Below are positions 22,051-30,106 of a stretch of DNA of 47,975 nt, in pieces. The translations under genes and the position numbers were made by a program. The DNA comes from SG8-41 sp029864385. GTDB taxonomy: Bacteria; Pseudomonadota; Gammaproteobacteria; Burkholderiales; SG8-41. Position 1 is the stretch's first letter; each line of letters opens with the position of its first letter. The stretch lies in NCBI GenBank assembly GCA_029864385.1, contig JAOTTL010000003.1, positions 1-47,975 of the forward strand, read 5' to 3'. The notes below the pieces were generated by a model. That model ran no database searches, was not told where the DNA came from, and saw nothing but the letters and a program-made list of their open reading frames with translations.

Positions 22051-24362
22051 GAGGGCTGTGGAAGGTAATGCTGGCGATCTGGCTGGTCGCGTGCGTCGCC
22101 TGCGGTACCTGGCTGTACCGGAATTTGTCGGTCACGACGGACCTCACGGTTTTCCTGCCCCCGTCGGCAACGCCCGTCCAGCGGGTACTGGTCGGCCAGC
22201 TGCGCGACGGCGTCGCGTCCCGCCTGATATTGATTGCGCTCGAAGGCGCGCCCGACACGGCGCTCGCGCGTGCCAGCACCAAGCTCGCGGGCCGGCTGAA
22301 GACGAGAGAGCTCTTCTCTTCGGTCAGCAATGGCGGTCCGGGCGCGCTGAAGAAGGAGCGCGAACTCCTATTCGCGCATCGTTACGTGCTGAGCCCGGCC
22401 ATCAGCCCGGAGCGGTTTTCCGTCGCGGGCCTGCACTCGGCGCTCCGCGAAAGCCTCGAGCTGCTGTCCTCACCAGCCGGGGCGTTCATCCGCCCGCTGC
22501 TGCCGTCGGATCCGACCGGTGAGATGCGCGAGCTCGCGCGGCTCATGATCCCGGACGGCGCCCCGGGCAGGCGCCATGGTGTGTGGTTCTCACGCGACGG
22601 CGCACGGGCGCTTTTGGTCGCGGAGACGCGCGCCGCGGGCTTCGATGTGGAGGCGCAGCGGCGCGCGATCCAGTCGATTCGAGACGCCTTTGCGGCCATT
22701 CAGCCGGAAGGCGGGCGTATCGTGCTCTCGGGGCCGGGTGTCTTTGCTTCACAGGTTCGCTCGACGATCGAGGGCGAAGCGTGGCGACTCGCCGCGCTGG
22801 CGGCGGTCCTCGTCATCGCGATTCTGTTTGCGGTCTATCGCTCGGCTGTGACGGTGGCCGCGAGCATGCTGCCCGTGGCAACCGGCCTCCTCGTCGGGGT
22901 AACTGCAGTCAGTCTCGGCTTTGGCGAGGTCCACGGAATCACGCTGGGATTTGGGGCGATGCTGATCGGGGAGGCCGTCGACTATCCGAGCTATCTCTTC
23001 ACGCAGGCGGCCGTCGGCGAGCGCCTCGATGCGACGCTGGCGCGCATCGGCAGCACGCTCCGGCTGGCCGTGCTGACCACCGTCTTCGGCGCACTGGCGA
23101 TGGCGCTCTCGAGCTTCGAGGGACTCGCGCAGCTCGGCGTGCTCACGATCATGGGCGCCACGGCTGCAGGCTTGACGACACGCTGGGTGCTGCCCGCCCT
23201 CGCGCCCGGGGTGTTCGCGCCGCGCAGGGCCCGCGCGGCCCCATTCGACCTGTCGATGCTGGCGACGAGCGGGCGCGGTGCACGATGGGTCGTTGTTCTC
23301 CTAGTGGCCGCGGGGCTTGCCGTGGTGGTGTGGCGCCACGAGCGCCTGTGGGACGACGACCTGGCCAATCTCACGCCCGTCCCGGAGGCGGCCAAGTTGC
23401 GGGATCGTGCCCTGCGCAATGAGCTCGGCGCTCCCGACGTGCGCTATATCGTGGTCGCGCGGGGGAAGAACCGCGAAGCCGCGCTGCAGGCGAGCGAGGC
23501 CGCGGCCGCGTGGCTAGGAGAGAGCGTCGCGCGGGGTTTGCTCGCCGGGTTCGACGTACCGTCCCGTTACCTGCCTAGCGCAAAGACGCAGGCGGCGCGG
23601 CGCGCAGCGCTCCCGGACGCCGCGACACTGGCAGGCAACCTCGATACCGCCATGCGCGATTTGCCGTTCCGGGAGGGGCTGTTCGCGCCGTTCCTCGACG
23701 CGGTCGAACGCAATCGCGCGGGCCCGCCGCTCGAGGCGGAAGCCTTGCGCGACTCCATGCTCTCGCTCAAGGTCGAATCCCTCCTGATCCGTGACCAGCA
23801 GGGGTGGACCGTGCTTGCGCCGCTGCGCGGCGTGCGGGCGCCGGAGGCGCTGTCGCTCGCCGCGAGCCGGGCGGGACACCAGCTCCTCGATCTCAAGGGC
23901 GAGTCCAATCGGCTCGTCAACAGCTACCGCGACCAGTCGCTGTGGCTCATCGCGCTGGGGTTGCTGTGCATGACGGTCGTGCTCGCCTGGGGCCTGCGCA
24001 GCGCAGCCCGTGCCCTGCGCGTGCTCGTGCCCGCCCTCGCCGCTGTGGTGCTGGACGTCGCGATCCTGCTGCTGCTCGGAGAGCGGCTCTCGCTCTTCAA
24101 TCTCGTCGCACTGCTGCTGGTCGTGGGCATGGGGCTCAACTACGCGCTGTTTTTCGAGCGGCCGCAGGGTGATACAGCGGAGCAGGCGCGCACACAGCTC
24201 TCGCTCGTGGTCTGCGGCGCGACCACGCTCGCGGCCTTCGGCTGCCTGTCGCTGTCCGAAACGCCCGTGCTACATGCGATCGGCGTGACCGTTGCGCTCG
24301 GCTCGGTATTATCGCTGCTCCTCGCTGCGGCGCTCACCGGCCGCCGTGGGAATCCGGTCTAG
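22047..24362 (+). CDS. MMPL/RND-type lipid exporter (ApeM-like)
   Basis: A 771-residue membrane transporter. A first transmembrane helix (residues 5-25) is followed by a periplasmic domain with DLTVFLPP. Then come membrane segments such as LAALAAVLVIAILFAVYRSA and the GAMLIGEAVDYPSYLFTQ motif. A second half repeats this with LNLV-type GMGLNYALFFERP. The two-fold repeat and G-x-x-x-D-Y/N-Y motif are typical of MMPL proteins, which export lipids using the proton gradient. The LolA-like gene next to it suggests hand-over of a lipid to the outer membrane. ATG overlaps the preceding stop. Confidence 0.9.
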   Translation: MRGLWKVMLAIWLVACVACGTWLYRNLSVTTDLTVFLPPSATPVQRVLVGQLRDGVASRLILIALEGAPDTALARASTKLAGRLKTRELFSSVSNGGPGALKKERELLFAHRYVLSPAISPERFSVAGLHSALRESLELLSSPAGAFIRPLLPSDPTGEMRELARLMIPDGAPGRRHGVWFSRDGARALLVAETRAAGFDVEAQRRAIQSIRDAFAAIQPEGGRIVLSGPGVFASQVRSTIEGEAWRLAALAAVLVIAILFAVYRSAVTVAASMLPVATGLLVGVTAVSLGFGEVHGITLGFGAMLIGEAVDYPSYLFTQAAVGERLDATLARIGSTLRLAVLTTVFGALAMALSSFEGLAQLGVLTIMGATAAGLTTRWVLPALAPGVFAPRRARAAPFDLSMLATSGRGARWVVVLLVAAGLAVVVWRHERLWDDDLANLTPVPEAAKLRDRALRNELGAPDVRYIVVARGKNREAALQASEAAAAWLGESVARGLLAGFDVPSRYLPSAKTQAARRAALPDAATLAGNLDTAMRDLPFREGLFAPFLDAVERNRAGPPLEAEALRDSMLSLKVESLLIRDQQGWTVLAPLRGVRAPEALSLAASRAGHQLLDLKGESNRLVNSYRDQSLWLIALGLLCMTVVLAWGLRSAARALRVLVPALAAVVLDVAILLLLGERLSLFNLVALLLVVGMGLNYALFFERPQGDTAEQARTQLSLVVCGATTLAAFGCLSLSETPVLHAIGVTVALGSVLSLLLAAALTGRRGNPV

Positions 24363-24411
24363 CTGAAGACGCCGTCCGGTATACTTGTCGGGTCATACGC
24401 GGGGGCTGCAC

Positions 24412-25602
24412 TTGAGGCCATTAGTCATCACTGGTTTGGCCACCGCGAATCCGCTGGGACTCGGATGCGAGGCGACCCTCGTGGCGCTGCGTGAACGCCG
24501 CGGCGCATTGCGGTGCAACGACCTGGAATCCGCCGCTGGGCTCGACACGTGGATCGGACGCGTGGACGGTCTTGAAAACGAGCCGGTAACGGAGCGCCTG
24601 GCGGAATTCGACTGCCGAAACAACCGCCTTGCCCAGCTCGGCCTGCGCCAGGACGGCTTTGAGCAGGCCGTTGCGCGAGCGCGCCGTCAATACGGGGCGC
24701 ATCGGATCGCGGTCCTGATCGGGACCAGCACGTCAGGCGTCCGGGAATGCGAGCGCGCCTACTGCGAGCGCGATGCTCAGAGCGGTGCCCTGCCGGGCTG
24801 GTTCGACGAGCGCCACACGCACAACCTCTACTCCGTCGCGGATTTCGTGCAGCGCTACCTCGAGCTGCACGGAGCGGCGGTCGCCATCTCGACGGCGTGC
24901 TCGTCCAGCGCGAAGGTGTTCACAAGTGCGCACCGGCTCATCGAGGCAGGCTTTGCGGATGCTGCGGTCGTGGGCGGGGTGGACAGCCTGTGTCTGACCA
25001 CGCTCTACGGTTTCGCTTCGCTCGAGCTGCTCTCGCGCGAGCCGTGCCGGCCGTGCGACGCGCATCGTGACGGCATTTCGATCGGCGAGGCGGCCGGATT
25101 TGCCTTGCTCGAGCGAGCGGACGGTGCGGAAAGCGGCACGACATTGGCTGGCTATGGCGAGAGCTCGGATGCCTATCACATGTCATCTCCCCACCCGGCG
25201 GGCGAGGGCGCGTATCGCGCGATGCGGGACGCGCTCGACCGGGCGGAGATCACGGCGGCGGATGTGGGTTACGTCAACATGCATGGCACGGGCACGCACG
25301 CCAACGACCGCGTCGAAGATGAGGCGCTCCATCGCATCTTTGGCCATTCGGTGCCGTGCAGCTCGACGAAGGGCTGGACCGGCCACACGCTGGGTGCTGC
25401 CGGAATTCTCGAAGCGGTCATCGCGGCGCAATGTCTGGCGCATGGCTATGTGCCGGGCAGCCTCAACGTCCGGGAAATCGACCCGGCGTTCAAGAGCCGG
25501 ATTGCGCTGGAGCCCGTGGCGCGCGATTTGCGTTACGTGCTCTCGAATTCCTTTGGCTTCGGGGGCAACAATTGCAGCCTGTTGTTCGGGAGGTTGGCGT
25601 GA
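24412..25602 (+). CDS. Beta-ketoacyl-ACP synthase (ApeO-like)
   Basis: A 396-residue condensing enzyme of the KAS II fold. The full Cys-His-His triad is visible: STACSSSAKVF (cysteine about residue 163), NMHGTGTHANDRVE and STKGWTGHTLGAAGILEA. It elongates acyl-ACP by decarboxylative condensation with malonyl-ACP. The start is taken as TTG at 24412, where the family begins (RPLVITGLA) and GGGGG lies upstream; TTG at 24385 would add nine residues. It is followed with overlap by a half-size ketosynthase-like protein, as expected for an ApeO-ApeC pair. Confidence 0.9.
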   Translation: MRPLVITGLATANPLGLGCEATLVALRERRGALRCNDLESAAGLDTWIGRVDGLENEPVTERLAEFDCRNNRLAQLGLRQDGFEQAVARARRQYGAHRIAVLIGTSTSGVRECERAYCERDAQSGALPGWFDERHTHNLYSVADFVQRYLELHGAAVAISTACSSSAKVFTSAHRLIEAGFADAAVVGGVDSLCLTTLYGFASLELLSREPCRPCDAHRDGISIGEAAGFALLERADGAESGTTLAGYGESSDAYHMSSPHPAGEGAYRAMRDALDRAEITAADVGYVNMHGTGTHANDRVEDEALHRIFGHSVPCSSTKGWTGHTLGAAGILEAVIAAQCLAHGYVPGSLNVREIDPAFKSRIALEPVARDLRYVLSNSFGFGGNNCSLLFGRLA

Positions 25603-26393
25603 GCGGGCTCTATCTCTCCGGCGTCGGTGTGCTCGGCCCGGGGTTACCGGACTGGCCGGCTGCACACGAATTGCTGGGCGGGAAGCGGGAGTATCACCAC
25701 GAGCCGCCGCCTCAACCCGATGCCCGCGTTCTGCCGCCAAACGAGCGCAGACGCGGCGCGAAATCCGTGCGTTGGGCGGTCGCGGCGGCGCAAGAGGCCC
25801 TGGACGGCGCAGACATCACGGCGGCCGAAGTCGCAACGGTTTTCGCGTCGAGTTCGGGCGACGGTGAGACGCTGCATCAACTCTGCGAAGCGCTTGCGGG
25901 GCCGGCGCGTGAGGTCTCGCCGACCCGCTTTCACAACTCCGTGCACAATGCGCCCGCTGGCTATTGGAGCATCGCGGCGGGATCGCAGCAGCCTTCGGTG
26001 ACCTTGTGCGCCTACGATGGTTCTTTTGCCGCCGGCCTGATCGAGGCCGCAGCGCAGGTGCACGCGTACGGCGCGCCGGTGCTTCTGGTCACCTACGATC
26101 TTCCTTACCCGGAACCCCTCGCAAGGGTGCGCAAGATCAGAGAGCCGCTCGCCGTGGCACTGCTGTTCTCGCGCGAGCCGCGGGCCGGCACGCTTGGGCT
26201 GTGGCGCGTCGCCGTTTGCGAAGGCGCGTCGGCTACACGTTTTCCCGAGTCGCTCCCGCCGGGGCTGTGCACCAATCCCGCGGCGCATGCGCTGCCGTTG
26301 CTCGCCACGGTGGCGCGGAACGTATCCGAAACCGTCGCCATCACCTACGTGAACGGGTGTCATCTCCGGGTCGAGACCCAGCCATGGTCGTGA
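25599..26393 (+). CDS. Ketosynthase-like half protein (ApeC-type chain-length factor)
   Basis: A 264-residue protein resembling only the N-terminal half of a ketosynthase. It opens YLSGVGVLGPGL, and the position of the active cysteine reads FHNSVHNAPAGYWSIA with no cysteine. Catalytically dead half-ketosynthases of this kind act as chain-length factors paired with ApeO. Start is GTG at 25599, overlapping the ketosynthase stop (GTGA), so equal expression of the two is likely. The C-terminal 60 residues are poorly matched and may be family-specific. Confidence 0.8.
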   Translation: MSGLYLSGVGVLGPGLPDWPAAHELLGGKREYHHEPPPQPDARVLPPNERRRGAKSVRWAVAAAQEALDGADITAAEVATVFASSSGDGETLHQLCEALAGPAREVSPTRFHNSVHNAPAGYWSIAAGSQQPSVTLCAYDGSFAAGLIEAAAQVHAYGAPVLLVTYDLPYPEPLARVRKIREPLAVALLFSREPRAGTLGLWRVAVCEGASATRFPESLPPGLCTNPAAHALPLLATVARNVSETVAITYVNGCHLRVETQPWS

Positions 26394-26821
26394 GCCATGA
26401 GACACTTGCAGGCCTGATTCCCCATCGCGGCGCGATGTGCCTGCTCCACGAGGTGCTGCACATGGACGACGAGAGCATAACGTGCCGCGCAATAAGCCAC
26501 CGTGATCCCGACCATCCGCTGCGCGAGGAAGGGATCCTGCCGGCACTCTCGGGAATCGAGTATGCGGCGCAGGCAATGGCCGTGCACGGCGCACTCCGCG
26601 AGTCGCGTGGTCCGCAATCTGGCGTGCTGGCGGCGGTGCGTGACGTCGTATTGAATGTCGAGCGCCTGGACGATATCCCGGACGATCTCGTGCTCACGGC
26701 ACGCCGGCTGCTCAACGATCACACCCGGCTGCTGTACGAATTCGAAGTACGGGCTGGTTCTCGGGAGCTGCTGCGAGGGCGCGCCGTGGTGGTGCTAGGC
26801 GTGAACGGAGCTATGGCATGA
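26384..26821 (+). CDS. Hotdog-fold dehydratase (ApeP-like)
   Basis: A 145-residue hotdog protein. LIPHRGAMCLLHEV near residue 11 is the recognisable start of the ApeP/FabZ-like 3-hydroxyacyl-ACP dehydratases (histidine in PHRG), and LSGIEYAAQAMAVHGAL forms the central helix. It presumably works with the ApeI-like protein at 20270. ATG at 26384 overlaps the previous gene by ten bases; GTG at 26390 (GTGA overlap) is an alternative start. Its stop overlaps the start of the glycosyltransferase. Confidence 0.85.
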   Translation: MVVSHETLAGLIPHRGAMCLLHEVLHMDDESITCRAISHRDPDHPLREEGILPALSGIEYAAQAMAVHGALRESRGPQSGVLAAVRDVVLNVERLDDIPDDLVLTARRLLNDHTRLLYEFEVRAGSRELLRGRAVVVLGVNGAMA

Positions 26822-27591
26822 CCGCCATAGCTGCCGTCATACCGGCCTACAACGAGGCACGCACGATCCGCGATGTCGCTGAACGCACATTGCAGCACGT
26901 TCCGTTTGTTGTTGTCGTGGACGATGGTTCCTCCGACGGTACCGGCGCCGCGCTGGCTGGACTGTCTGTGACGCTCCTCCGTAACGACGGGAACCGCGGG
27001 AAGGCGGTTAGCCTTGCGAAGGGAGCGGAATATGCTCTCGCGCGGGGTGCCCGTGCAATCCTGACACTGGATGGAGACGGGCAGCATCGTCCAGAAGATA
27101 TTCCCCGCTTGGTGGCAGCCTATGAGCGCGACCCGGGAGCAGTCGTTATCGGCTCGCGGCTGCACGATGGCGATCGCATCCCTCGGGACCGCTACCTGGC
27201 CAACCGGTTTGCCAATTTCTGGATCGCGTGGGCGGCGGGCCAGCCGATCGCCGACAGCCAGTCCGGTTTCCGGATCTATCCTGCTGCGCTGCTGCGTGAG
27301 GTCAGGCCCCGGGCCGACCGCGCCTCGGGCTTCGTGTTCGAGAGCGAGATTCTGATCGAGGCTGGACGCCGCCGCGTGCGGCTGATGAACGTGCCGATTT
27401 CGGCGATCTACCCGGTGCGCGCACGGCGCAGCCATTTCCGCCCGGTACTGGACATCGCGCAGATCACGCGCATGGTTGCGTGGAAGCTGCTATCCCGCGG
27501 CCTTTATCTGCCCGGGCTGGTGAGAAGCCTTCAGCCGACCGCTCGCGATGAAGTTGGGGACCAAACAGGCGGGCGGGGCGAAGCGCGCTGA
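26818..27591 (+). CDS. Family 2 glycosyltransferase (DPM1/DPG-synthase-like)
   Basis: A 257-residue GT-A enzyme. The nucleotide-binding VIPAYNEARTI and VVVDDGSSDGTG lie near the start, LTLDGDGQHRPED holds the D-x-D metal site, and SQSGFRIYP is the conserved acceptor-side motif of the polyprenyl-phosphate glycosyltransferase group. No transmembrane anchor is obvious. Its ATG overlaps the dehydratase stop (ATGA), so it belongs to the cluster and probably glycosylates the polyene lipid or its anchor. The last 20 residues are low complexity. Confidence 0.87.
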   Translation: MTAIAAVIPAYNEARTIRDVAERTLQHVPFVVVVDDGSSDGTGAALAGLSVTLLRNDGNRGKAVSLAKGAEYALARGARAILTLDGDGQHRPEDIPRLVAAYERDPGAVVIGSRLHDGDRIPRDRYLANRFANFWIAWAAGQPIADSQSGFRIYPAALLREVRPRADRASGFVFESEILIEAGRRRVRLMNVPISAIYPVRARRSHFRPVLDIAQITRMVAWKLLSRGLYLPGLVRSLQPTARDEVGDQTGGRGEAR

Positions 27592-27603
27592 TGTACAGAA
27601 AGA

Positions 27604-27723
27604 AGTGATGAGTAATGGTGATGAGTGATCGTGATGAACAATGGTGATAGGTAACCTGCTTTCTATCATCAACTCTCATCGCCTGTAACCATCACCACTT
27701 CTCATCACCTGTTCTCATCACCT
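27604..27723. repeat. Heptad/13-nt array pair after the glycosyltransferase gene
   Basis: The left array at 27604-27656 repeats GTGATGA plus a variable 6-mer, a 13-nt period, four times. The right array at 27664-27723 repeats the opposite strand (CTCATCACC-type) four to five times. The centre is only about seven bases, so the arms could form one long imperfect hairpin between two convergent genes. Confidence 0.85.
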
Positions 27724-27724
27724 T

Positions 27725-28966
27725 TCAGTCGAGCACGTGCGAGACCATGCCGTCGGCCAGCTTAGGTTCGAACCAAGTGGACTTCGTCGGCATGACTCCG
27801 CCCGCTTCGGCAACGGCTATCAAGTCCTCCATGCTCGTGGGATAGAAGGCGAAGGCGGCAGCCATCTCGCCGCTGTTTACGCGCTTCTCCAGTTCCGGCA
27901 GGCCGCGGATGCCGCCGACGTAGTCGATGCGCTTGTCGCGGCGCAAATCCTTGATGCCTAGAACTGGCCCGAGCAAGTGGTCAGACAGGAGCCTCACGTC
28001 GAGGCGAGCTACGGGATCGTCGACGGGAATCAGCTCACGGCGGATCGCGAGGCGATACCACTCGCCGGCGAGGTACAGGCCGAATTCGGCCCGCTTCGCC
28101 GGCTTCACCAGCGTGGGACTGCTTTCGACGGAAAAGTTTTCCCGCACGCGCGCGAGGAAAGCCCCGGCGTCCATGCCATTCAAGTCGGCGACGACGCGGT
28201 TGTAGGCGAGAATCGGCGTTTGGTGGTGGGGGAAGATCACTGTCAGGAAGTAGTTGTAGTTTTCCTCTCCGGTGTGGCGCGGATTGGCGGTGCGGCGCGC
28301 AGCGGCGACGCGCGAGGCAGCCGCCGAGCGGTGGTGGCCATCGGCGATGTAAAGGGCGGGCAAGGCATCAAAGGCCCGGGTCAGTCGCGCCTGGATTTCG
28401 GCGTCGCGCACCACCCATAGAGAGTGGCGGATGCCGTCGTCGGCGGTGACGTCCGCCTCGAGCGCGCCGGCCGAGCAGCGGGCCAGGATGTCATCTATTT
28501 CTTGCGCGCCCGGATACGCGAGCAGGACCGGGCCGGTCTGGGCATTCAACGCTTCGATCTGGCGCACGCGGTCGTTTTCCTTGTCCGTTTGCGTGTGCTC
28601 ATGTTTGCGGATGCGGTTATTGTCGTAATCCGCCACCGAGGCCGCCGCCACCAGGCCGATCTGTGTGTGCTCGCCCATGATCAGGCGGTACACGTAGTAG
28701 GCGCGCACCGGGTCACGGGTGAGGATGCCTTCGCGCAACATGAGACCCAGATTTTCCGCTGCCTTGGCGTAGACTTGAGGCGCGTAGGGATTGGTTCCCA
28801 CCGGCAGGTCGATCTCCGGCTTGGAGATGTGCAGGAAGCTCCATGGCTTGCCGGCGGCTCGCGTGCGCGCTTCGTCGGTGGACAGCACATCGTAGGGGGG
28901 AGCGATGACTTCGGCGGCGCGACCGGAAGCGGGGCGCAGCCCGGCGAAGGGTCGAATCAGGTGCAT
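27725..28966 (-). CDS. DUF1015 family protein
   Basis: A 413-residue soluble protein of the DUF1015 family. Conserved blocks are IRPFAGLRPASGRAAEVIAPPYDVLS at the start (first part), NNRIRKHEHTQTDKENDR near residue 135 and YIADGHHRSAAASRVA near residue 212. The last contains the ADGHHR motif that recalls ParB/sulfiredoxin-fold proteins. The family is often next to serine and one-carbon genes, but its activity is not established to my knowledge. No such neighbours are seen here. Length is normal. Confidence 0.88.
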   Translation of the reverse strand: MHLIRPFAGLRPASGRAAEVIAPPYDVLSTDEARTRAAGKPWSFLHISKPEIDLPVGTNPYAPQVYAKAAENLGLMLREGILTRDPVRAYYVYRLIMGEHTQIGLVAAASVADYDNNRIRKHEHTQTDKENDRVRQIEALNAQTGPVLLAYPGAQEIDDILARCSAGALEADVTADDGIRHSLWVVRDAEIQARLTRAFDALPALYIADGHHRSAAASRVAAARRTANPRHTGEENYNYFLTVIFPHHQTPILAYNRVVADLNGMDAGAFLARVRENFSVESSPTLVKPAKRAEFGLYLAGEWYRLAIRRELIPVDDPVARLDVRLLSDHLLGPVLGIKDLRRDKRIDYVGGIRGLPELEKRVNSGEMAAAFAFYPTSMEDLIAVAEAGGVMPTKSTWFEPKLADGMVSHVLD

Positions 28967-28990
28967 GTCGGTTTCCTATGACAAAACATT

Positions 28991-29278
28991 TTATAGCCGG
29001 ACCCGTCTTTTTATCAGCGCCCGGCGGGCGCGGGCGTGGGCATCGAGACCTGGTATCTTCAAAGCCTCGATAATCCGCTTCCTGTAAGCACGGGCATCCT
29101 TTATCCGCCTGAAACTGGCTATGGAAATCGTCTCGCCATCACTCGTAAGCGTGACATCGAACCATTTGCCGTCCCACTGATTTTCAGGGATCACGGCCAC
29201 GCGCACGGGATGCGGTATCTTCTCGCCTTCCTGCAGGGATCGGTTGATGACGCGAGCAAGCAAGGCTTTCCGAGCCAT
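28991..29278 (-). CDS. Small basic protein of unknown function
   Basis: A 95-residue protein, rich in Arg/Lys at the C-terminus. ATG at 29278 follows a strong ribosome-binding site (AAGGGGGGA) at eight-base spacing, which supports real translation. An in-frame start nine codons upstream would ignore this site. The middle part, WFDVTLTSDGETISIASFRR, suggests a small beta fold, followed by a long basic helix. No family recognised. It lies 24 bases before DUF1015 on the same strand and may be co-transcribed with it. Confidence 0.65.
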   Translation of the reverse strand: MARKALLARVINRSLQEGEKIPHPVRVAVIPENQWDGKWFDVTLTSDGETISIASFRRIKDARAYRKRIIEALKIPGLDAHARARRALIKRRVRL

Positions 29279-29469
29279 CGCAATTCCCCCCTTAACAAGT
29301 TTCACTCTTTCACCTCTCTTTTCCGGCGCGGCGCTGCGTGCCCGCGTAGGCGTCGTAATTGAGAACGCGCATGCGCTTTCTTCTTTCTTGCGTTCGATAC
29401 TGCCATGGTGGATCCGAGATGTGTCCGGCGGGGTATGCCGGACGGACGGACGAAGATTCAGCTCTTGAA
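29279..29469. other. Gap without recognised gene
   Basis: About 190 bases between the small basic protein and the DM13 gene. It contains CTCGGATCCACC-like and GGACGGACGGACG runs on the opposite strand but no convincing gene or promoter. Confidence 0.4.
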
Positions 29470-29497
29470 GCTGCTCTCAAGAGCGCTTGAGAGCAGC
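29470..29497 (-). repeat. Perfect 12-bp hairpin over the DM13 stop codon
   Basis: GCTGCTCTCAAG (29470-29481) and CTTGAGAGCAGC (29486-29497) pair perfectly around a four-base loop. The DM13 reading frame ends inside it at 29477. No T-run follows on the minus strand, so a terminator role is possible but not typical. Confidence 0.75.
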
Positions 29498-29965
29498 AGG
29501 TGAGACAAGGACGCTGAACTGCTCGCACCAGATGACCACCGTTTCGTAGCGGGACAGGTCGACCCCGGCGGGTATCGCATAATTCTGGCTACCCTTGAAC
29601 GCCTTGAGCCGGCCCAGATCGACGTACATTAGTCTTGCCACGTTGGTCGACGGCGTGATGTTCTTCTCGGGCACGAGATACACGTGGAATTTCGGTCCCG
29701 GCCCGACCTCGAAATCGCTCTCGAGATGCAACAGGTCCTGATAGACGGTCACGCCGCCCTTGCCGTAGTGGATCGGGTCGGAGGGGTTTGCGTGTATGAA
29801 CGTGCCGGTCGCGACGACCTTCCTTGCGCCGGATCTCTCGACTTTTTCCATCGCGACGATATCAGCGAGGAAGATGTAGGGGTAGACGAAGATCCCGAGC
29901 GCAAATCCGGCGGCCGTACCGAGCAGGCCACCGGCGATAAAAACGAGGACGTATCTAGAACGCAT
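29477..29965 (-). CDS. DM13-domain membrane-anchored protein
   Basis: A 162-residue protein with one N-terminal transmembrane anchor (residues 6-29) and an outward DM13 domain. The domain features are GTFIHANPSDPIHYGKGGVT at the start, LHLESDFEVGPGPKFHVYL, LGRLKAFKGSQNYAIP and the terminal VVIWCEQFSVLVSPAAL. The last includes the conserved tryptophan-cysteine pair. DM13 domains are thought to have redox or electron-transfer roles, but no partner is seen here. It lies upstream of two unrelated minus-strand genes. Confidence 0.88.
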   Translation of the reverse strand: MRSRYVLVFIAGGLLGTAAGFALGIFVYPYIFLADIVAMEKVERSGARKVVATGTFIHANPSDPIHYGKGGVTVYQDLLHLESDFEVGPGPKFHVYLVPEKNITPSTNVARLMYVDLGRLKAFKGSQNYAIPAGVDLSRYETVVIWCEQFSVLVSPAALKRS

Positions 29966-29990
29966 CTCAAAAATATAAAAACACCATTAA

Positions 29991-30080
29991 CCGCAGATCA
30001 ACGCGGATAGAAAACCGAAATAAACCTATACAATTCTTTCTTATCGGCGTCAATCGGCGTCAATCGGCGTTCATCGGCGG
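29991..30080. repeat. Inverted decamer arrays downstream of mfd
   Basis: The left arm CCGCAGATCAACGCGGATAG (29991-30010) and the right arm (30041-30080) carry opposite-strand copies of the same ten-base unit. The right arm has AATCGGCGTC units three times and TTCATCGGCGG. The unit matches the arms of the locus at 3732-3922. It fills the intergenic space between mfd and the DM13 gene. Confidence 0.8.
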
Positions 30081-30106
30081 TTGTATTACGGCTTTCCGAG
30101 CGACTT

